A stretch of 13,987 nt of DNA from an uncultured Sphingomonas sp. Lineage in GTDB: Bacteria; Pseudomonadota; Alphaproteobacteria; Sphingomonadales; Sphingomonadaceae. The DNA is taken from the NCBI GenBank assembly GCA_946482655.1, contig CAMLSA010000086.1:1-13987 (forward strand). The letters run 5' to 3'. Both the position numbers and the translations under genes were made by a program. A model generated the notes under the pieces. The model did no database searches and had not been told where the DNA came from. It saw only the letters and a list, made by a program, of their open reading frames with translations. Positions 1-8,144 of the stretch are shown here, in pieces; positions within the stretch are counted from its first letter, which is position 1, and each line of letters starts with the position of its first letter.

Positions 1-272
1 TCCGCCAGCTGCTCGACGAGATCGAGGGCAAGGAGGAGATCGCCCGCCTGCTCGAAAGCGCGCGGGCGGGGCAGGGGATGAAGATCTTCATCGGCGCCGA
101 GAACAAGCTGTTCTCGCTGTCGGGATCGTCGGTGATCGCGGCGCCCTATCGCGGCGGAGACGGCAGGGTGGTCGGGGTGGTCGGGGTGATCGGGCCGACG
201 CGGCTCAACTATGCCCGGATCGTGCCGATGGTCGATTTCACCGCGCAGGTGCTGACGCGAATGATGGCGTGA
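1..272 (+). CDS. hrcA: HrcA heat-inducible transcription repressor, C-terminal part (5' truncated by window)
   Basis: Only the last 89 or so codons are present; the reading frame has codons beginning at base 3 and ends with TGA at 270-272. The tail carries the typical HrcA C-terminal signature: an [20 protein letters not shown] stretch, then [17 protein letters not shown] and a closing [11 protein letters not shown] helix. HrcA is known to bind CIRCE operators and repress groESL and dnaK operons, with GroEL helping to keep the repressor folded. The DNA-binding winged helix lies outside the window. The gene converges on the PilZ gene downstream; grpE, which often follows hrcA in related bacteria, is not here. 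The family call is confident because the C-terminal signature is long and nearly invariant. Confidence 0.95.
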   Translation, partial: RQLLDEIEGKEEIARLLESARAGQGMKIFIGAENKLFSLSGSSVIAAPYRGGDGRVVGVVGVIGPTRLNYARIVPMVDFTAQVLTRMMA

Positions 273-306
273 GGCGTTTGCTGTAACTTTTACCGCTAAT
301 GGTGCG

Positions 307-338
307 AACTGATCGAGATCCGCAGGTGGAGATCAGTT
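307..338. terminator. Inverted repeat between convergent hrcA and PilZ gene (possible bidirectional terminator)
   Basis: AACTGATC at 307-314 is a perfect inverted match to GATCAGTT at 331-338, with 16 bases between. It lies 34 bases after the hrcA stop and overlaps the PilZ stop codon (333-335). The position between two converging genes suits a bidirectional terminator, but there is no T-tract on either side and the loop is long, so this is a weak call. Confidence 0.3.
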
Positions 339-662
339 GCTGTTATGTTGGCTGCCTTTGGACACCAGAGCCATCACCACGGCTTCGTCCAGCGGGTCCT
401 CGAATTCTACCCCGAAGCGGTTGCCCGCCACCCAGCGGACGATGCCGGGGATTTCGAGGCTCTGCCGCTCGAGCAGCAGTCTGCAGCCGACCGGCGGTGG
501 TGGCGATGCGCTCAGCATCGCGCCGCCCTGCGATACGTCGAGCAGCACGCCATTGGCCTCGCCATGCACCGAAAAGAAAGTGGCGGCGAGCATGATCCGG
601 TGTCGTCCGTGGCGGCGAACCTCCGCATCGATCTGTTCACCAGCAAGAGCCATCGGGTTCAT
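333..662 (-). CDS. PilZ-domain protein, small, putative c-di-GMP binding
   Basis: From the ATG at 662 this gives 109 residues. It is essentially one PilZ domain: the arginine-rich c-di-GMP switch region (RRHGR, residues 16-20, and R22) precedes a beta strand and the D-V-S-x-G-G motif (42-47), followed by GIVRWV and the NRFGVEFED strand (81-89). PilZ proteins of this stand-alone kind act as cytoplasmic c-di-GMP receptors affecting motility, surface attachment or exopolysaccharide; the target here is unknown. The start is uncertain. ATG 662 has GAGG only 2 bases upstream, ATG 653 has it at 11 bases, and a TTG at 695 would add 11 residues. The gene is transcribed divergently from the cytochrome b operon. 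Confidence 0.85.
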   Translation of the reverse strand: MNPMALAGEQIDAEVRRHGRHRIMLAATFFSVHGEANGVLLDVSQGGAMLSASPPPPVGCRLLLERQSLEIPGIVRWVAGNRFGVEFEDPLDEAVVMALVSKGSQHNSN

Positions 663-748
663 TACCTCAGAATCACGGTCGTTCCGATCGGGCAATCATC
701 CCCGATTATCGCTAATGATTCGCTAAAATGGGCAGTTGACGACATATT

Positions 749-777
749 TTCTGCGTCCGTACGCGCTGTGCTAGACT
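749..777 (+). promoter_or_regulatory. Candidate extended -10 promoter for the cytochrome b operon
   Basis: TGCTAGACT at 769-777 resembles an extended -10 element (TGnTATAAT). The -35 position, about 749-754 (TTCTGC), is poor. If used, transcription would begin at about 784-785, on the ATG of the cytochrome b gene. That agrees with the absence of any SD-like sequence before this ATG and suggests a leaderless mRNA. The 663-784 gap also holds the promoter of the divergent PilZ gene, where I see only a weak GATAAT on the minus strand (705-710). Confidence 0.25.
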
Positions 778-784
778 GCTCATC

Positions 785-1645
785 ATGAACCCGGCGCCCG
801 ATCAGGCCGAGATGCCCCGCGACGACCCAAACGGGCCGCGAGGCGGGGACGTCGTCCGGCGGCACCGGCTCTCGACCCGGCTGTGGCACTGGATCAACGC
901 CTTCACCATTTTCGTGATGCTGATGAGCGGCATGATGATCTTCAACGCGCACCCGCGGCTCTATTGGGGCGAATATGGCGCCAATTACGACCCTGCCTGG
1001 CTTCAGATCGGATCGGCCGGGGATCGCGGCCTGCTTAGGATCGCCGGCTACCGTATCGAGACGACCGGGTTTCTCGGATTGTGGGAGAACCCGGACGGTG
1101 TGGTCAAGCGCCGCGCGTTTCCGTGGTGGGCGACGATCCCGTCGAGCTACAGCCTCGCTGATGCGCGGATCTGGCATTTCTTCTTCGCGTGGGTGCTGGT
1201 GATCGCAGGGCTTGGCTATTGGGTGATCAGCTTCGTCAATCGCCATGTCCAGCGAGACCTGCTGCCGCGAAAGGGTGAATTGCATCCCCGTCACATCTGG
1301 CACCATCTTCGCGATCATGCGCGGTTGAGGTTCCCTGCGGGGCGGGCGGCGGCGCGTTATAATATTCTTCAGAAACTCTCTTATATTACTGTTTTATTTG
1401 GACTAATACCGCTTATCGTGCTGACCGGCCTGACCATGTCTCCGGCGGTGGTCGCGGCTTGGCCGTGGCTGCTCGACTTGTTCGGAGGGCGGCAATCAGC
1501 ACGCTCGATTCACTTCCTCTGCGCCTTCGCGATGCTCCTGTTCATCGTCGTTCACCTTCTCATGGTGGTGCTCGCCGGCCCCGTGAATGAGATCCGCTCG
1601 ATGATCACCGGGCGTTTCAGTTTGCCGAAGGAGCGCAGGCCATGA
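785..1645 (+). CDS. Membrane cytochrome b (bacterial cytochrome b561 / thiosulfate-reductase cytochrome B type)
   Basis: This 286-residue integral membrane protein has four clear membrane segments, at about 38-58, 130-150, 199-220 and 242-265. Candidate haem ligands are His35 (LWHWIN, just before TM1), His131 (start of TM2), and His243 and His257 in TM4, a pattern expected for di-haem cytochrome b subunits. A soluble loop of about 70 residues joins TM1 and TM2. It overlaps the next gene, a molybdopterin oxidoreductase, by four bases (ATGA), so the two are translated together. By analogy with MsrQ-MsrP it probably carries electrons between the quinone pool or other membrane donors and that enzyme; the direction is not known. 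A 54-base stretch encoding the start of TM3 is unusually AT-rich. There is no SD before the ATG. An annotator could also label it a formate dehydrogenase gamma-like cytochrome. Confidence 0.88.
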   Translation: MNPAPDQAEMPRDDPNGPRGGDVVRRHRLSTRLWHWINAFTIFVMLMSGMMIFNAHPRLYWGEYGANYDPAWLQIGSAGDRGLLRIAGYRIETTGFLGLWENPDGVVKRRAFPWWATIPSSYSLADARIWHFFFAWVLVIAGLGYWVISFVNRHVQRDLLPRKGELHPRHIWHHLRDHARLRFPAGRAAARYNILQKLSYITVLFGLIPLIVLTGLTMSPAVVAAWPWLLDLFGGRQSARSIHFLCAFAMLLFIVVHLLMVVLAGPVNEIRSMITGRFSLPKERRP

Positions 1646-2397
1646 TCACGCGGCGCGGGTTTGTCGGGTCGATGGCGGTGGGCGCGGGCGGGCTGCTGTT
1701 ATCGGGCTGCGATAAGATCAACGCAGATCCGGGAGTCCGCTCGGTGCTCAAAAGTGCCGAGGGGCTGACGATGCGAGCGCAGCGGCTCATCAGCGACCGG
1801 TCGACCCTCGCCCGAGAGTTTACCGCCGCCGACCTGTCGCCAGTTTTCCGTGTCAACGGCACGCGGGTGCCGGCCGGCACCGGCTATGCGGCGCATCAGC
1901 AGGCCGGGTTCGCCGATTGGCAGGTGATCGTCGAAGGCCTGGTCGTCCGGCCGCTGTCGCTGTCGATGGCGCAGATCAGAGCGATGCCGCGACGGACCCA
2001 GATCACGCGCCATGATTGCGTCGAGGGCTGGAGCGCCATCGGCCAATGGACCGGCGTTCCCCTGAAGCTGCTGCTCGACCAGGCGGGGCTGCGGTCGAGC
2101 GCGCGTTACCTGATCTTCCATTGCGCCGATCGCTATTCACAGGCGGCCTATTATGAGAGCATCGACCTTGTCGACGCCTTCCATCCGCAGACGATCCTGG
2201 CCTGGGCGCTCAACGGGCAACCGCTTCCGGTCGGAAACGGCGCACCGCTGCGGCTCCGGGTGGAGCGCCAGCTCGGCTACAAGCACGCCAAATATGTCCA
2301 GCGGATCGAGGCCGTCGACAGCCTGGCGCGCCATGGCCGCGGCAAGGGCGGCTACTGGGAAGATTACCACGATTATGAGTGGTATGCGGGGATCTAG
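1642..2397 (+). CDS. Molybdopterin-dependent oxidoreductase (sulfite oxidase/MsrP-like fold), exported, probable lipoprotein
   Basis: The protein has 251 residues. The N terminus has a twin-arginine motif (TRRGF, residues 3-7), a hydrophobic stretch and a lipobox ending LLSGC with Cys23, so it is probably Tat-exported and lipid-anchored. The domain of the 'oxidoreductase molybdopterin binding' family follows. Its key cysteine, expected to ligate molybdenum, is Cys126 in RHDCVEGW. Other family marks are AWALNGQPLP (187-196), the cofactor-binding stretch RVERQLGYKHAKYV (206-219) and a C-terminal DYEWYAG. It overlaps the upstream cytochrome b gene by 4 bp, giving a two-component periplasmic redox system. 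In MsrP the substrate is methionine sulfoxide; in sulfite oxidases it is sulfite. The true substrate cannot be read from the sequence. It stops 20 bases before the convergent permease gene, with no visible terminator hairpin. Confidence 0.9.
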   Translation: MITRRGFVGSMAVGAGGLLLSGCDKINADPGVRSVLKSAEGLTMRAQRLISDRSTLAREFTAADLSPVFRVNGTRVPAGTGYAAHQQAGFADWQVIVEGLVVRPLSLSMAQIRAMPRRTQITRHDCVEGWSAIGQWTGVPLKLLLDQAGLRSSARYLIFHCADRYSQAAYYESIDLVDAFHPQTILAWALNGQPLPVGNGAPLRLRVERQLGYKHAKYVQRIEAVDSLARHGRGKGGYWEDYHDYEWYAGI

Positions 2398-2417
2398 TCC
2401 GACATCAGGGGCGGTTG

Positions 2418-3368
2418 TCAACCGGCCTTGCCGCCGCCCAGCTTCGCCGGCCTGCGGCTTTCAACGTAGGTGAACAGGGCGACGCCACCGATCACGAGCA
2501 GCGTTCCCGCCGCCTCGGGCGGTCCGAAGCGCTCTTCCAGGACGAAGATCGCGACCATGATCGTGACGACCGGGCTCAAGGTCGAGATGATCGCTGTGCC
2601 TTGTGCGCCGATCCTTGCGGTTCCCGCCGACATCATGAAAGTCGGTATGATCGTGGCGAAGAAGGCCAGCGCCGCGATCAGCAGCCAGCAGTCCAGCGGC
2701 AGCGCCGGCGCCATGACGCTGCGGGTGGCCATGAAGTGCAGGATCAGCGTGACGCTCGCGGCGCTCATGGCGATCGCCGTGAAGAGCATCGGGCCGCAGC
2801 GCAGGATCATCTCGCGCGCGAAGAGCTGGTAGAGCGCGAACGTCGCCGCGGCGGTGAGCACGAGGGCCGCTCCTTCGAGCATCGCCGGGGTCAGGCGCGC
2901 CGGCTCAGCCCCGAACATCACGATCAGCCCGGCATAGCTCAGCGCGGCTCCGGCAAGCGCATGGGCGCGCAGCCTGTGCCTCAGCAGCAGCTTGCCGAAA
3001 AGCATGACCATGAAGGGGTAGGTGAACAATATGAGCCGCTCGGTCTGCGCCTCGAGCGTTACCAGCCCTTCGAAGTCGAGCCAGGAGGAGACATGATAGC
3101 CCAGGATGCCGGTCAAGGCCGCCAGACCGATGCTGCGCGCGCCGGGCCGCTCCCCGATCGGCCGGCGACGCCATTCGAACAGTCCCACGGCCGCGAACAC
3201 CGGCAGCGACAGCATCATACGCACGGCAAGCAGGCTCGTGCTGTCGATCGGATAGGCATAGATCAGCTTGATCAGGACGCCCTTGATCGCGAACAGCATA
3301 GCGCCACCCGCGGACAAGGCGAAACCGGTCAGCCGGCAGCGCGCAGCCGGCGAGTGGTCGATGGCCAC
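2418..3368 (-). CDS. EamA/DMT-family inner-membrane transporter
   Basis: Starting at the GTG at 3368, this is a 316-residue protein of hydrophobic helices arranged as two EamA repeats. The first covers about residues 15-145 and the second about 160-300, for roughly ten membrane segments. It opens with GAMLFAIKGVLIKLIY and ends in a basic tail. EamA proteins export metabolites such as amino acids or purines; the substrate here is unknown. Its place directly after leuA, 47 bases downstream on the same strand, makes export of an amino acid or biosynthetic intermediate reasonable but unproven. The open frame continues upstream to 3764, but that part overlaps leuA and reads as low-complexity shadow. 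The GTG with a GAGGGA ribosome site six bases before it fits the first EamA helix. Confidence 0.87.
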   Translation of the reverse strand: MAIDHSPAARCRLTGFALSAGGAMLFAIKGVLIKLIYAYPIDSTSLLAVRMMLSLPVFAAVGLFEWRRRPIGERPGARSIGLAALTGILGYHVSSWLDFEGLVTLEAQTERLILFTYPFMVMLFGKLLLRHRLRAHALAGAALSYAGLIVMFGAEPARLTPAMLEGAALVLTAAATFALYQLFAREMILRCGPMLFTAIAMSAASVTLILHFMATRSVMAPALPLDCWLLIAALAFFATIIPTFMMSAGTARIGAQGTAIISTLSPVVTIMVAIFVLEERFGPPEAAGTLLVIGGVALFTYVESRRPAKLGGGKAG

Positions 3369-3374
3369 AGGATT

Positions 3375-3380
3375 TCCCTC
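3375..3380 (-). promoter_or_regulatory. Ribosome binding site that fixes the EamA transporter start
   Basis: The minus strand reads GAGGGA here, six bases before GTG 3368. It selects this codon over upstream in-frame starts that would extend into leuA. Confidence 0.6.
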
Positions 3381-3386
3381 GTTCGG

Positions 3387-3408
3387 CCGCTCCCGCAGGC
3401 GGGAGCGG
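3387..3408 (-). terminator. Strong GC hairpin between leuA and the EamA gene
   Basis: CCGCTCCCGC (3387-3396) is a perfect inverted match to GCGGGAGCGG (3399-3408). With a four-base loop it forms a nine-pair stem. It starts 8 bases after the leuA stop. No T-run follows on the minus strand, so it may be a Rho-assisted or attenuating hairpin, or protect the leuA mRNA end, rather than a classical intrinsic terminator. Confidence 0.4.
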
Positions 3409-3415
3409 GAGAAGT

Positions 3416-4957
<1,542 letters not shown>

Positions 4958-4965
4958 GGAACCTG

Positions 4966-4973
4966 CTCCTGCT
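4966..4973 (-). promoter_or_regulatory. leuA Shine-Dalgarno segment complementary to the leader Leu codons
   Basis: The minus strand reads AGCAGGAG, containing the leuA AGGAG. It is perfectly complementary over eight bases to CTCCTGCT at 5075-5082, inside the Leu-codon run of the leader peptide. It can also fold locally as TCCTG-CAG-CAGGA. Either pairing would hide the ribosome site. Caution: CTCCT is the natural complement of any AGGAG, so part of the match comes free. Confidence 0.4.
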
Positions 4974-5050
4974 GCAGGATGGTCATTCTGGGCTAATCTT
5001 GACCCCTAGACGCCGTGGCTTGCCGGGCCTGTCGACCCCAAGCGAAATCG

Positions 5051-5066
5051 CGCGCCTAAGGGCGCG
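5051..5066 (-). promoter_or_regulatory. Hairpin over the leader-peptide stop codon (putative leu attenuator element)
   Basis: CGCGCC (5051-5056) pairs with GGCGCG (5061-5066) across a four-base loop. The stem covers the last codons and the TAG of the leader peptide, so a ribosome that finishes the peptide would disrupt it, while one stalled at the Leu codons would not. On the minus strand it is followed by GCGATTTCG, too few T residues for a strong intrinsic terminator. Confidence 0.35.
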
Positions 5067-5121
5067 TAAGTCGAAGCAGGAGAAGGGCGTTGTACCGCGT
5101 CATCGCGCGGCGCTGATACAT
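5056..5121 (-). CDS. Leucine leader peptide of leuA
   Basis: This is a 21-codon open frame from ATG 5121 to TAG 5056-5058, translating as MYQRRAMTRYNALLLLRLTRP. An in-frame ATG at 5103 would give the 15-residue form MTRYNALLLLRLTRP. Five of six successive codons are leucine (CTT CTC CTG CTT CGA CTT), placed 98 bases before the leuA start, which is the hallmark of amino-acid attenuation. When charged tRNA-Leu is scarce, the ribosome should stall on this run and change the fold of the leader RNA, raising leuA expression. No SD sequence precedes either ATG, so the start is uncertain. The stop codon lies within a GC hairpin. The call rests on codon content and position; such leaders are known upstream of leuA in proteobacteria. 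Confidence 0.8.
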   Translation of the reverse strand: MYQRRAMTRYNALLLLRLTRP

Positions 5122-5178
5122 CGAAGAGGGCTTGCAAGTCCATAGCGTAAAAAGGCGATGGCAAATTGCGCCGGCAAG

Positions 5179-5231
5179 CGCCCGTCATCCGGCTTGCGCG
5201 CCACTTTTGTGCAGATGCCGGACGACGGGCG
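5179..5231 (-). terminator. 15-bp inverted repeat after the epoxide hydrolase gene
   Basis: Arms 5179-5193 (CGCCCGTCATCCGGC) and 5217-5231 (GCCGGACGACGGGCG) match at 14 of 15 positions, the exception being a possible G-U pair. The loop is 23 bases and can fold further (CAC-AAAA-GTG). It begins five bases after the hydrolase stop on the minus strand, so it is probably the 3' end structure of that transcript, separating it from the leu leader. There is no T-run. Confidence 0.45.
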
Positions 5232-5236
5232 AGGGT

Positions 5237-6382
5237 TCAGCCCTTCTGAAACGACCGGAAGCACGTCCGTATTTCCTCGACGAACAGATCGGGCTGCTCG
5301 AAGGCGGCGAAGTGTCCGCCCTTGTCGAGCTCGTTCCAGTGGATGACGTTGCGATAGCTTTTCTCGGCCAAACGGCGCGAGAGCTGCAATACCTCCTTGG
5401 GAAAAATACTGATTCCGGTGGGAACGTCGACCTCGACGGGAACGAGGCCGATGGTGCTGCTTTCCCAATACATGCGGGCGGACGAGGCGCCGGTGCCGGT
5501 GAACCAGTAAACGCTGATATTGTCGAGAAGCTCGTCGAGGCTGAGGATATTTTCGGGTTCGCCCCCGCAATCGGTCCAGGCACAGAATTTCTCATAGATC
5601 CAGGCGGCCTGGCCGCTCGCGGAGTCGGCCAGGCCATAGCCCAATGTCTGCGGACGGGTCATCTGCTGGTTCAAATAGCCGGCTTCTTCCTTCATGAACC
5701 GGGCATAGGCCTCGACCTTCGCCTTCTCCGCCGGGGCGAGGCCCGCCTGGTCGTTCATGTCGGGAGAACCGATCGGCATGTTGACGTGGATCGCCTCGAG
5801 GCCCCTGGGCGCCATCGCGCCGAGCGCGGTGGTCACCGCCGCGCCCCAATCGCCGCCTTGCGCAACATATCGGCCATAGCCCAGCCGCGCCATCAGCTCG
5901 GCCCAGGCATTGGCGGTGCGCCGGACCCCCCAGCCAGTCTCGGCCGGCTTGCCCGAAAAGCCGAAGCCCGGCAGCGAGGGCAGGATGAGGTGGAAGGCAT
6001 CCGACGCCTTTCCGCCATGCGCAGCCGGATCGGTCAGCGGACCGATCACCTTGAGGAACTCGATCACCGATCCCGGCCAGCCATGCGTCATCAGCAGCGG
6101 CAGCGCGTTCGGCTCGGGCGAGCGGACATGGATGAAGTGGATCGGCAGGCCCTTGATCTCGGTGCGATATTGGCCAAGCCCGTTGAGCCGGGCTTCGAGG
6201 CGGCGCCAGTCATAACGCGTCCGCCAATGGTCGCAGAGCGCCTTTACCTTGGCCAGCGGAGCTCCCTGCGACCAGTCGCCGACGGTTTCCCTTTCGGGCC
6301 AGCGGGTGCTCTCCAGCCGGCGCTTGAGATCGTCGATCTCGGTCTGCGGAACGGCGATCTCGAAAGGTTCGATCTGCGACAC
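5237..6382 (-). CDS. Epoxide hydrolase family (EHN) alpha/beta hydrolase
   Basis: From GTG 6382 the protein has 381 residues. The N-terminal epoxide-hydrolase domain (about 4-110) includes LKRRLESTRWPE and a DHW-x-TRYDWR stretch. The alpha/beta-hydrolase core follows with the oxyanion motif HGWPGS (100-105), the nucleophile Asp178 in GGDWG and the catalytic His357 in GGHFAAFEQP. An aspartate nucleophile, rather than serine, points to epoxide hydrolysis to diols, as in juvenile-hormone and microsomal-type epoxide hydrolases; the natural substrate is unknown. No signal peptide is evident, so it is probably cytoplasmic. It lies 51 bases after the methyltransferase gene on the same strand and may be cotranscribed. 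The open frame runs upstream to 6433, but the GTG has the best ribosome site. Confidence 0.93.
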   Translation of the reverse strand: MSQIEPFEIAVPQTEIDDLKRRLESTRWPERETVGDWSQGAPLAKVKALCDHWRTRYDWRRLEARLNGLGQYRTEIKGLPIHFIHVRSPEPNALPLLMTHGWPGSVIEFLKVIGPLTDPAAHGGKASDAFHLILPSLPGFGFSGKPAETGWGVRRTANAWAELMARLGYGRYVAQGGDWGAAVTTALGAMAPRGLEAIHVNMPIGSPDMNDQAGLAPAEKAKVEAYARFMKEEAGYLNQQMTRPQTLGYGLADSASGQAAWIYEKFCAWTDCGGEPENILSLDELLDNISVYWFTGTGASSARMYWESSTIGLVPVEVDVPTGISIFPKEVLQLSRRLAEKSYRNVIHWNELDKGGHFAAFEQPDLFVEEIRTCFRSFQKG

Positions 6383-6388
6383 GATACT

Positions 6389-6394
6389 CTCCTC
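6389..6394 (-). promoter_or_regulatory. Ribosome binding site that fixes the epoxide hydrolase start
   Basis: GAGGAG on the minus strand, six bases before GTG 6382. It favours this start over the longer reading, which would add 17 residues with no family resemblance. Confidence 0.65.
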
Positions 6395-6433
6395 TTTTGC
6401 GTCTCGATAGGGCGGATTCGCCGGGGCAGGCAA

Positions 6434-7294
6434 TTACCGCTTCGGGTTGAGGACCTCGGCAAGCGAGGCCGTGGCGCTGCCGCGCCGGGCGGGACGGGGC
6501 TGATCGGGCGCCGGCGCCCAACCCGTAAGATAGATGAGCTCGAAGACCTCTCTAAGCCGTCCGTCCCGGCCCGCCTCGGCGGCGAATTGCGTGAATATCT
6601 CGTTCAGCCAGGCGCGGCTCGGGATATTTCGCGATCGTCCGGCCAGCAAATTGGTCGCGGCCATGCCGCGCAGATCCTGGATCAGGCGGATCGGGTCTCC
6701 ATAGCCGACATGGAGCCGTTCGCTGTCGGCGACCTGGAGCGCAAAGCCCGCCCGCGAGAGCAGGTCGCCGGCCGATCGTACATCGATTTGAGGATGGATA
6801 CGCGGCACCGCGCCGCCGCTGGCCAGGCTGTCGGCGGCCAGCGTCGCCGATTTGAGCCACGCGAGACTGCCGGCTCCCGCGAATGCCCCGAGGAACAGAC
6901 CGTCGGGCCGCAGCACCCGCCGGATCAGCGCGAGTGCGCCGGGCAGGTCGTTGACGCTGTCGAGCACGCCCGCCGAGATCACCAGATCAAAGCTCGCGTC
7001 GCCGAAGGGCAGGCGATCCTCATCGCACTGCACGCCGCCGCCGGCGCGCGCGAAGGCGAAACCCGAATCGGCGCCGACGATGCTCCGTCCGGGGTGGGCG
7101 AAGCGGACCGCGATCCGTCCGTCATGGCTCCCGAGGATCAGCACCCGGCTGAAATCGCGCTTTACCATCGCCAGCCGGGCAGCCAGCTCGTCGGCCATAT
7201 GCTCGATCAGGAAGGCATGGTCGCCGAAGGCGAGCGCGGCCCGGTCGCGCCGCAGGCGACGCAGCTGTCTGTCGAAAATTTCGGGCTGGTCCAT
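6434..7294 (-). CDS. Class I SAM-dependent methyltransferase, NDUFAF5/BioC-like
   Basis: The protein has 286 residues. It opens with EIFDRQLRRLRRDRAA (5-20), the N-terminal signature shared with the mitochondrial complex I assembly factor NDUFAF5 and its alphaproteobacterial relatives. A Rossmann methyltransferase core follows: motif I at about 51-59, an acidic position after strand 2 (VGAD, 73-76), DEDRLPF (91-97) and the motif IV-like SFDLVISAGVLDSV (101-114), then VLRPDGLFLGAF. Motif I reads LGSHDG in place of the usual LxxGxG, so S-adenosylmethionine binding may be altered. In mitochondria NDUFAF5 hydroxylates an arginine of a complex I subunit; whether this protein methylates or hydroxylates is not known. 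It is divergent from comF, with under 60 bases between. No SD precedes ATG 7294. Confidence 0.82.
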   Translation of the reverse strand: MDQPEIFDRQLRRLRRDRAALAFGDHAFLIEHMADELAARLAMVKRDFSRVLILGSHDGRIAVRFAHPGRSIVGADSGFAFARAGGGVQCDEDRLPFGDASFDLVISAGVLDSVNDLPGALALIRRVLRPDGLFLGAFAGAGSLAWLKSATLAADSLASGGAVPRIHPQIDVRSAGDLLSRAGFALQVADSERLHVGYGDPIRLIQDLRGMAATNLLAGRSRNIPSRAWLNEIFTQFAAEAGRDGRLREVFELIYLTGWAPAPDQPRPARRGSATASLAEVLNPKR

Positions 7295-7350
7295 CGACAG
7301 CGCTTGTGCCGTCGAGGCGGTTGCATGACAAGATGCGCCTTGGGGGTGGC

Positions 7351-8094
7351 ATGGGGCTGATCAAGGGGCTCGGAGCGATGATCGGCGCGGGAGTGGCCTT
7401 TGCGCTGCCGCCGCGCTGCCCCGGCTGCGGCGTGATCACTCCCGATGTCCACCAATTCTGCATCGACTGCTGGTCGGCGCTCGACTTTCTCGGCGATCCC
7501 CAGTGCGCGCGCTGTGGCGCACCGTTCGAGATCGATCGCGGGCCGGATGCGCTCTGTGGTGCCTGTCACGCCGATCCTCCGGCGATCGATGCGATGCGGG
7601 CGGCGGTGGCTTATGGCCCGATCGCGCGGGCGCTGGCGCTCAAGCTCAAATATGGCCGGCGCCCGGGCATCGCCCGCACCATGGCGGCGCAGATGCGGCG
7701 GCACATGCCTCGGGAGGGCGAATGGCTGGTCGTGCCGGTGCCGTTGCATCGCTGGCGGATCTGGCGGCGCGGCTACAATCAGTCGGCGCTGATGGCGCGG
7801 GCGGTGGTCGCGGGGAGCGGGCACCAGCTTGCGCTCGGCGCGTTGATCCGAAAGAAGGCGACACCAATGCTGCGCGGCCTCGGCCCCGACCGCCGCGCCA
7901 GGGCGGTGCGAGGAGCATTCGAAGTCCGAGACAAGGCGGCGGTCGCCGGCCGGCCGGTGCTGCTGATTGACGATGTCTATACGACAGGTGCGACGGTCAA
8001 TGCCTGCGCCAGGGCGCTCAGGCGGGGCGGTGCGGCCCGTGTCGAGGTGCTGTGCTGGGCGCGGGTGGTCGTCGACGAGGATGTGCCGCATTGA
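7351..8094 (+). CDS. comF: ComF-family phosphoribosyltransferase-like protein
   Basis: From ATG 7351 the protein has 247 residues. The N-terminal part has four Cys pairs (C23/C26, C37/C40, C52/C55, C69/C72), which should form zinc ribbons. The C-terminal part is a phosphoribosyltransferase fold with the PRPP-binding motif VLLIDDVYTTGAT (203-215) and the family stretch VPVPLHRWRIWRRGYNQ. ComF is required for natural DNA uptake in Haemophilus and Bacillus; in most alphaproteobacteria its role is unproven. The chosen start has GGGGG four bases upstream; ATG 7333 or GTG 7306 would lengthen it. It heads a plus-strand group continuing with grxC 50 bases on. Its promoter must lie in or next to the divergent methyltransferase start. 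Confidence 0.92.
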   Translation: MGLIKGLGAMIGAGVAFALPPRCPGCGVITPDVHQFCIDCWSALDFLGDPQCARCGAPFEIDRGPDALCGACHADPPAIDAMRAAVAYGPIARALALKLKYGRRPGIARTMAAQMRRHMPREGEWLVVPVPLHRWRIWRRGYNQSALMARAVVAGSGHQLALGALIRKKATPMLRGLGPDRRARAVRGAFEVRDKAAVAGRPVLLIDDVYTTGATVNACARALRRGGAARVEVLCWARVVVDEDVPH

Positions 8095-8144
8095 CTTTCC
8101 GGCGGGACGACAACATTTCGGCGGCGAGAAGGACGTGAAGCAAA

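Noticed and set aside
736..741. TTGACG as the -35 of the cytochrome b promoter
   Set aside because: The bases 16-18 further on (GTACGC region) do not resemble a -10; the better -10-like element is 30 bases away.
1358..1363. Perfect TATAAT inside the cytochrome b gene as an internal promoter
   Set aside because: No -35 element at a workable distance (nearest TTGAGG is 27 bases away); it is more simply part of the AT-rich codon patch, which is reported separately.
5132..7360. A 742-codon open frame on the plus strand opposite the hydrolase and methyltransferase genes
   Set aside because: It is the antisense mirror of two genes with clear catalytic motifs. Its product is rich in Arg, Gly and Asp with no recognisable domain, as expected from GC-rich codon bias on the other strand.
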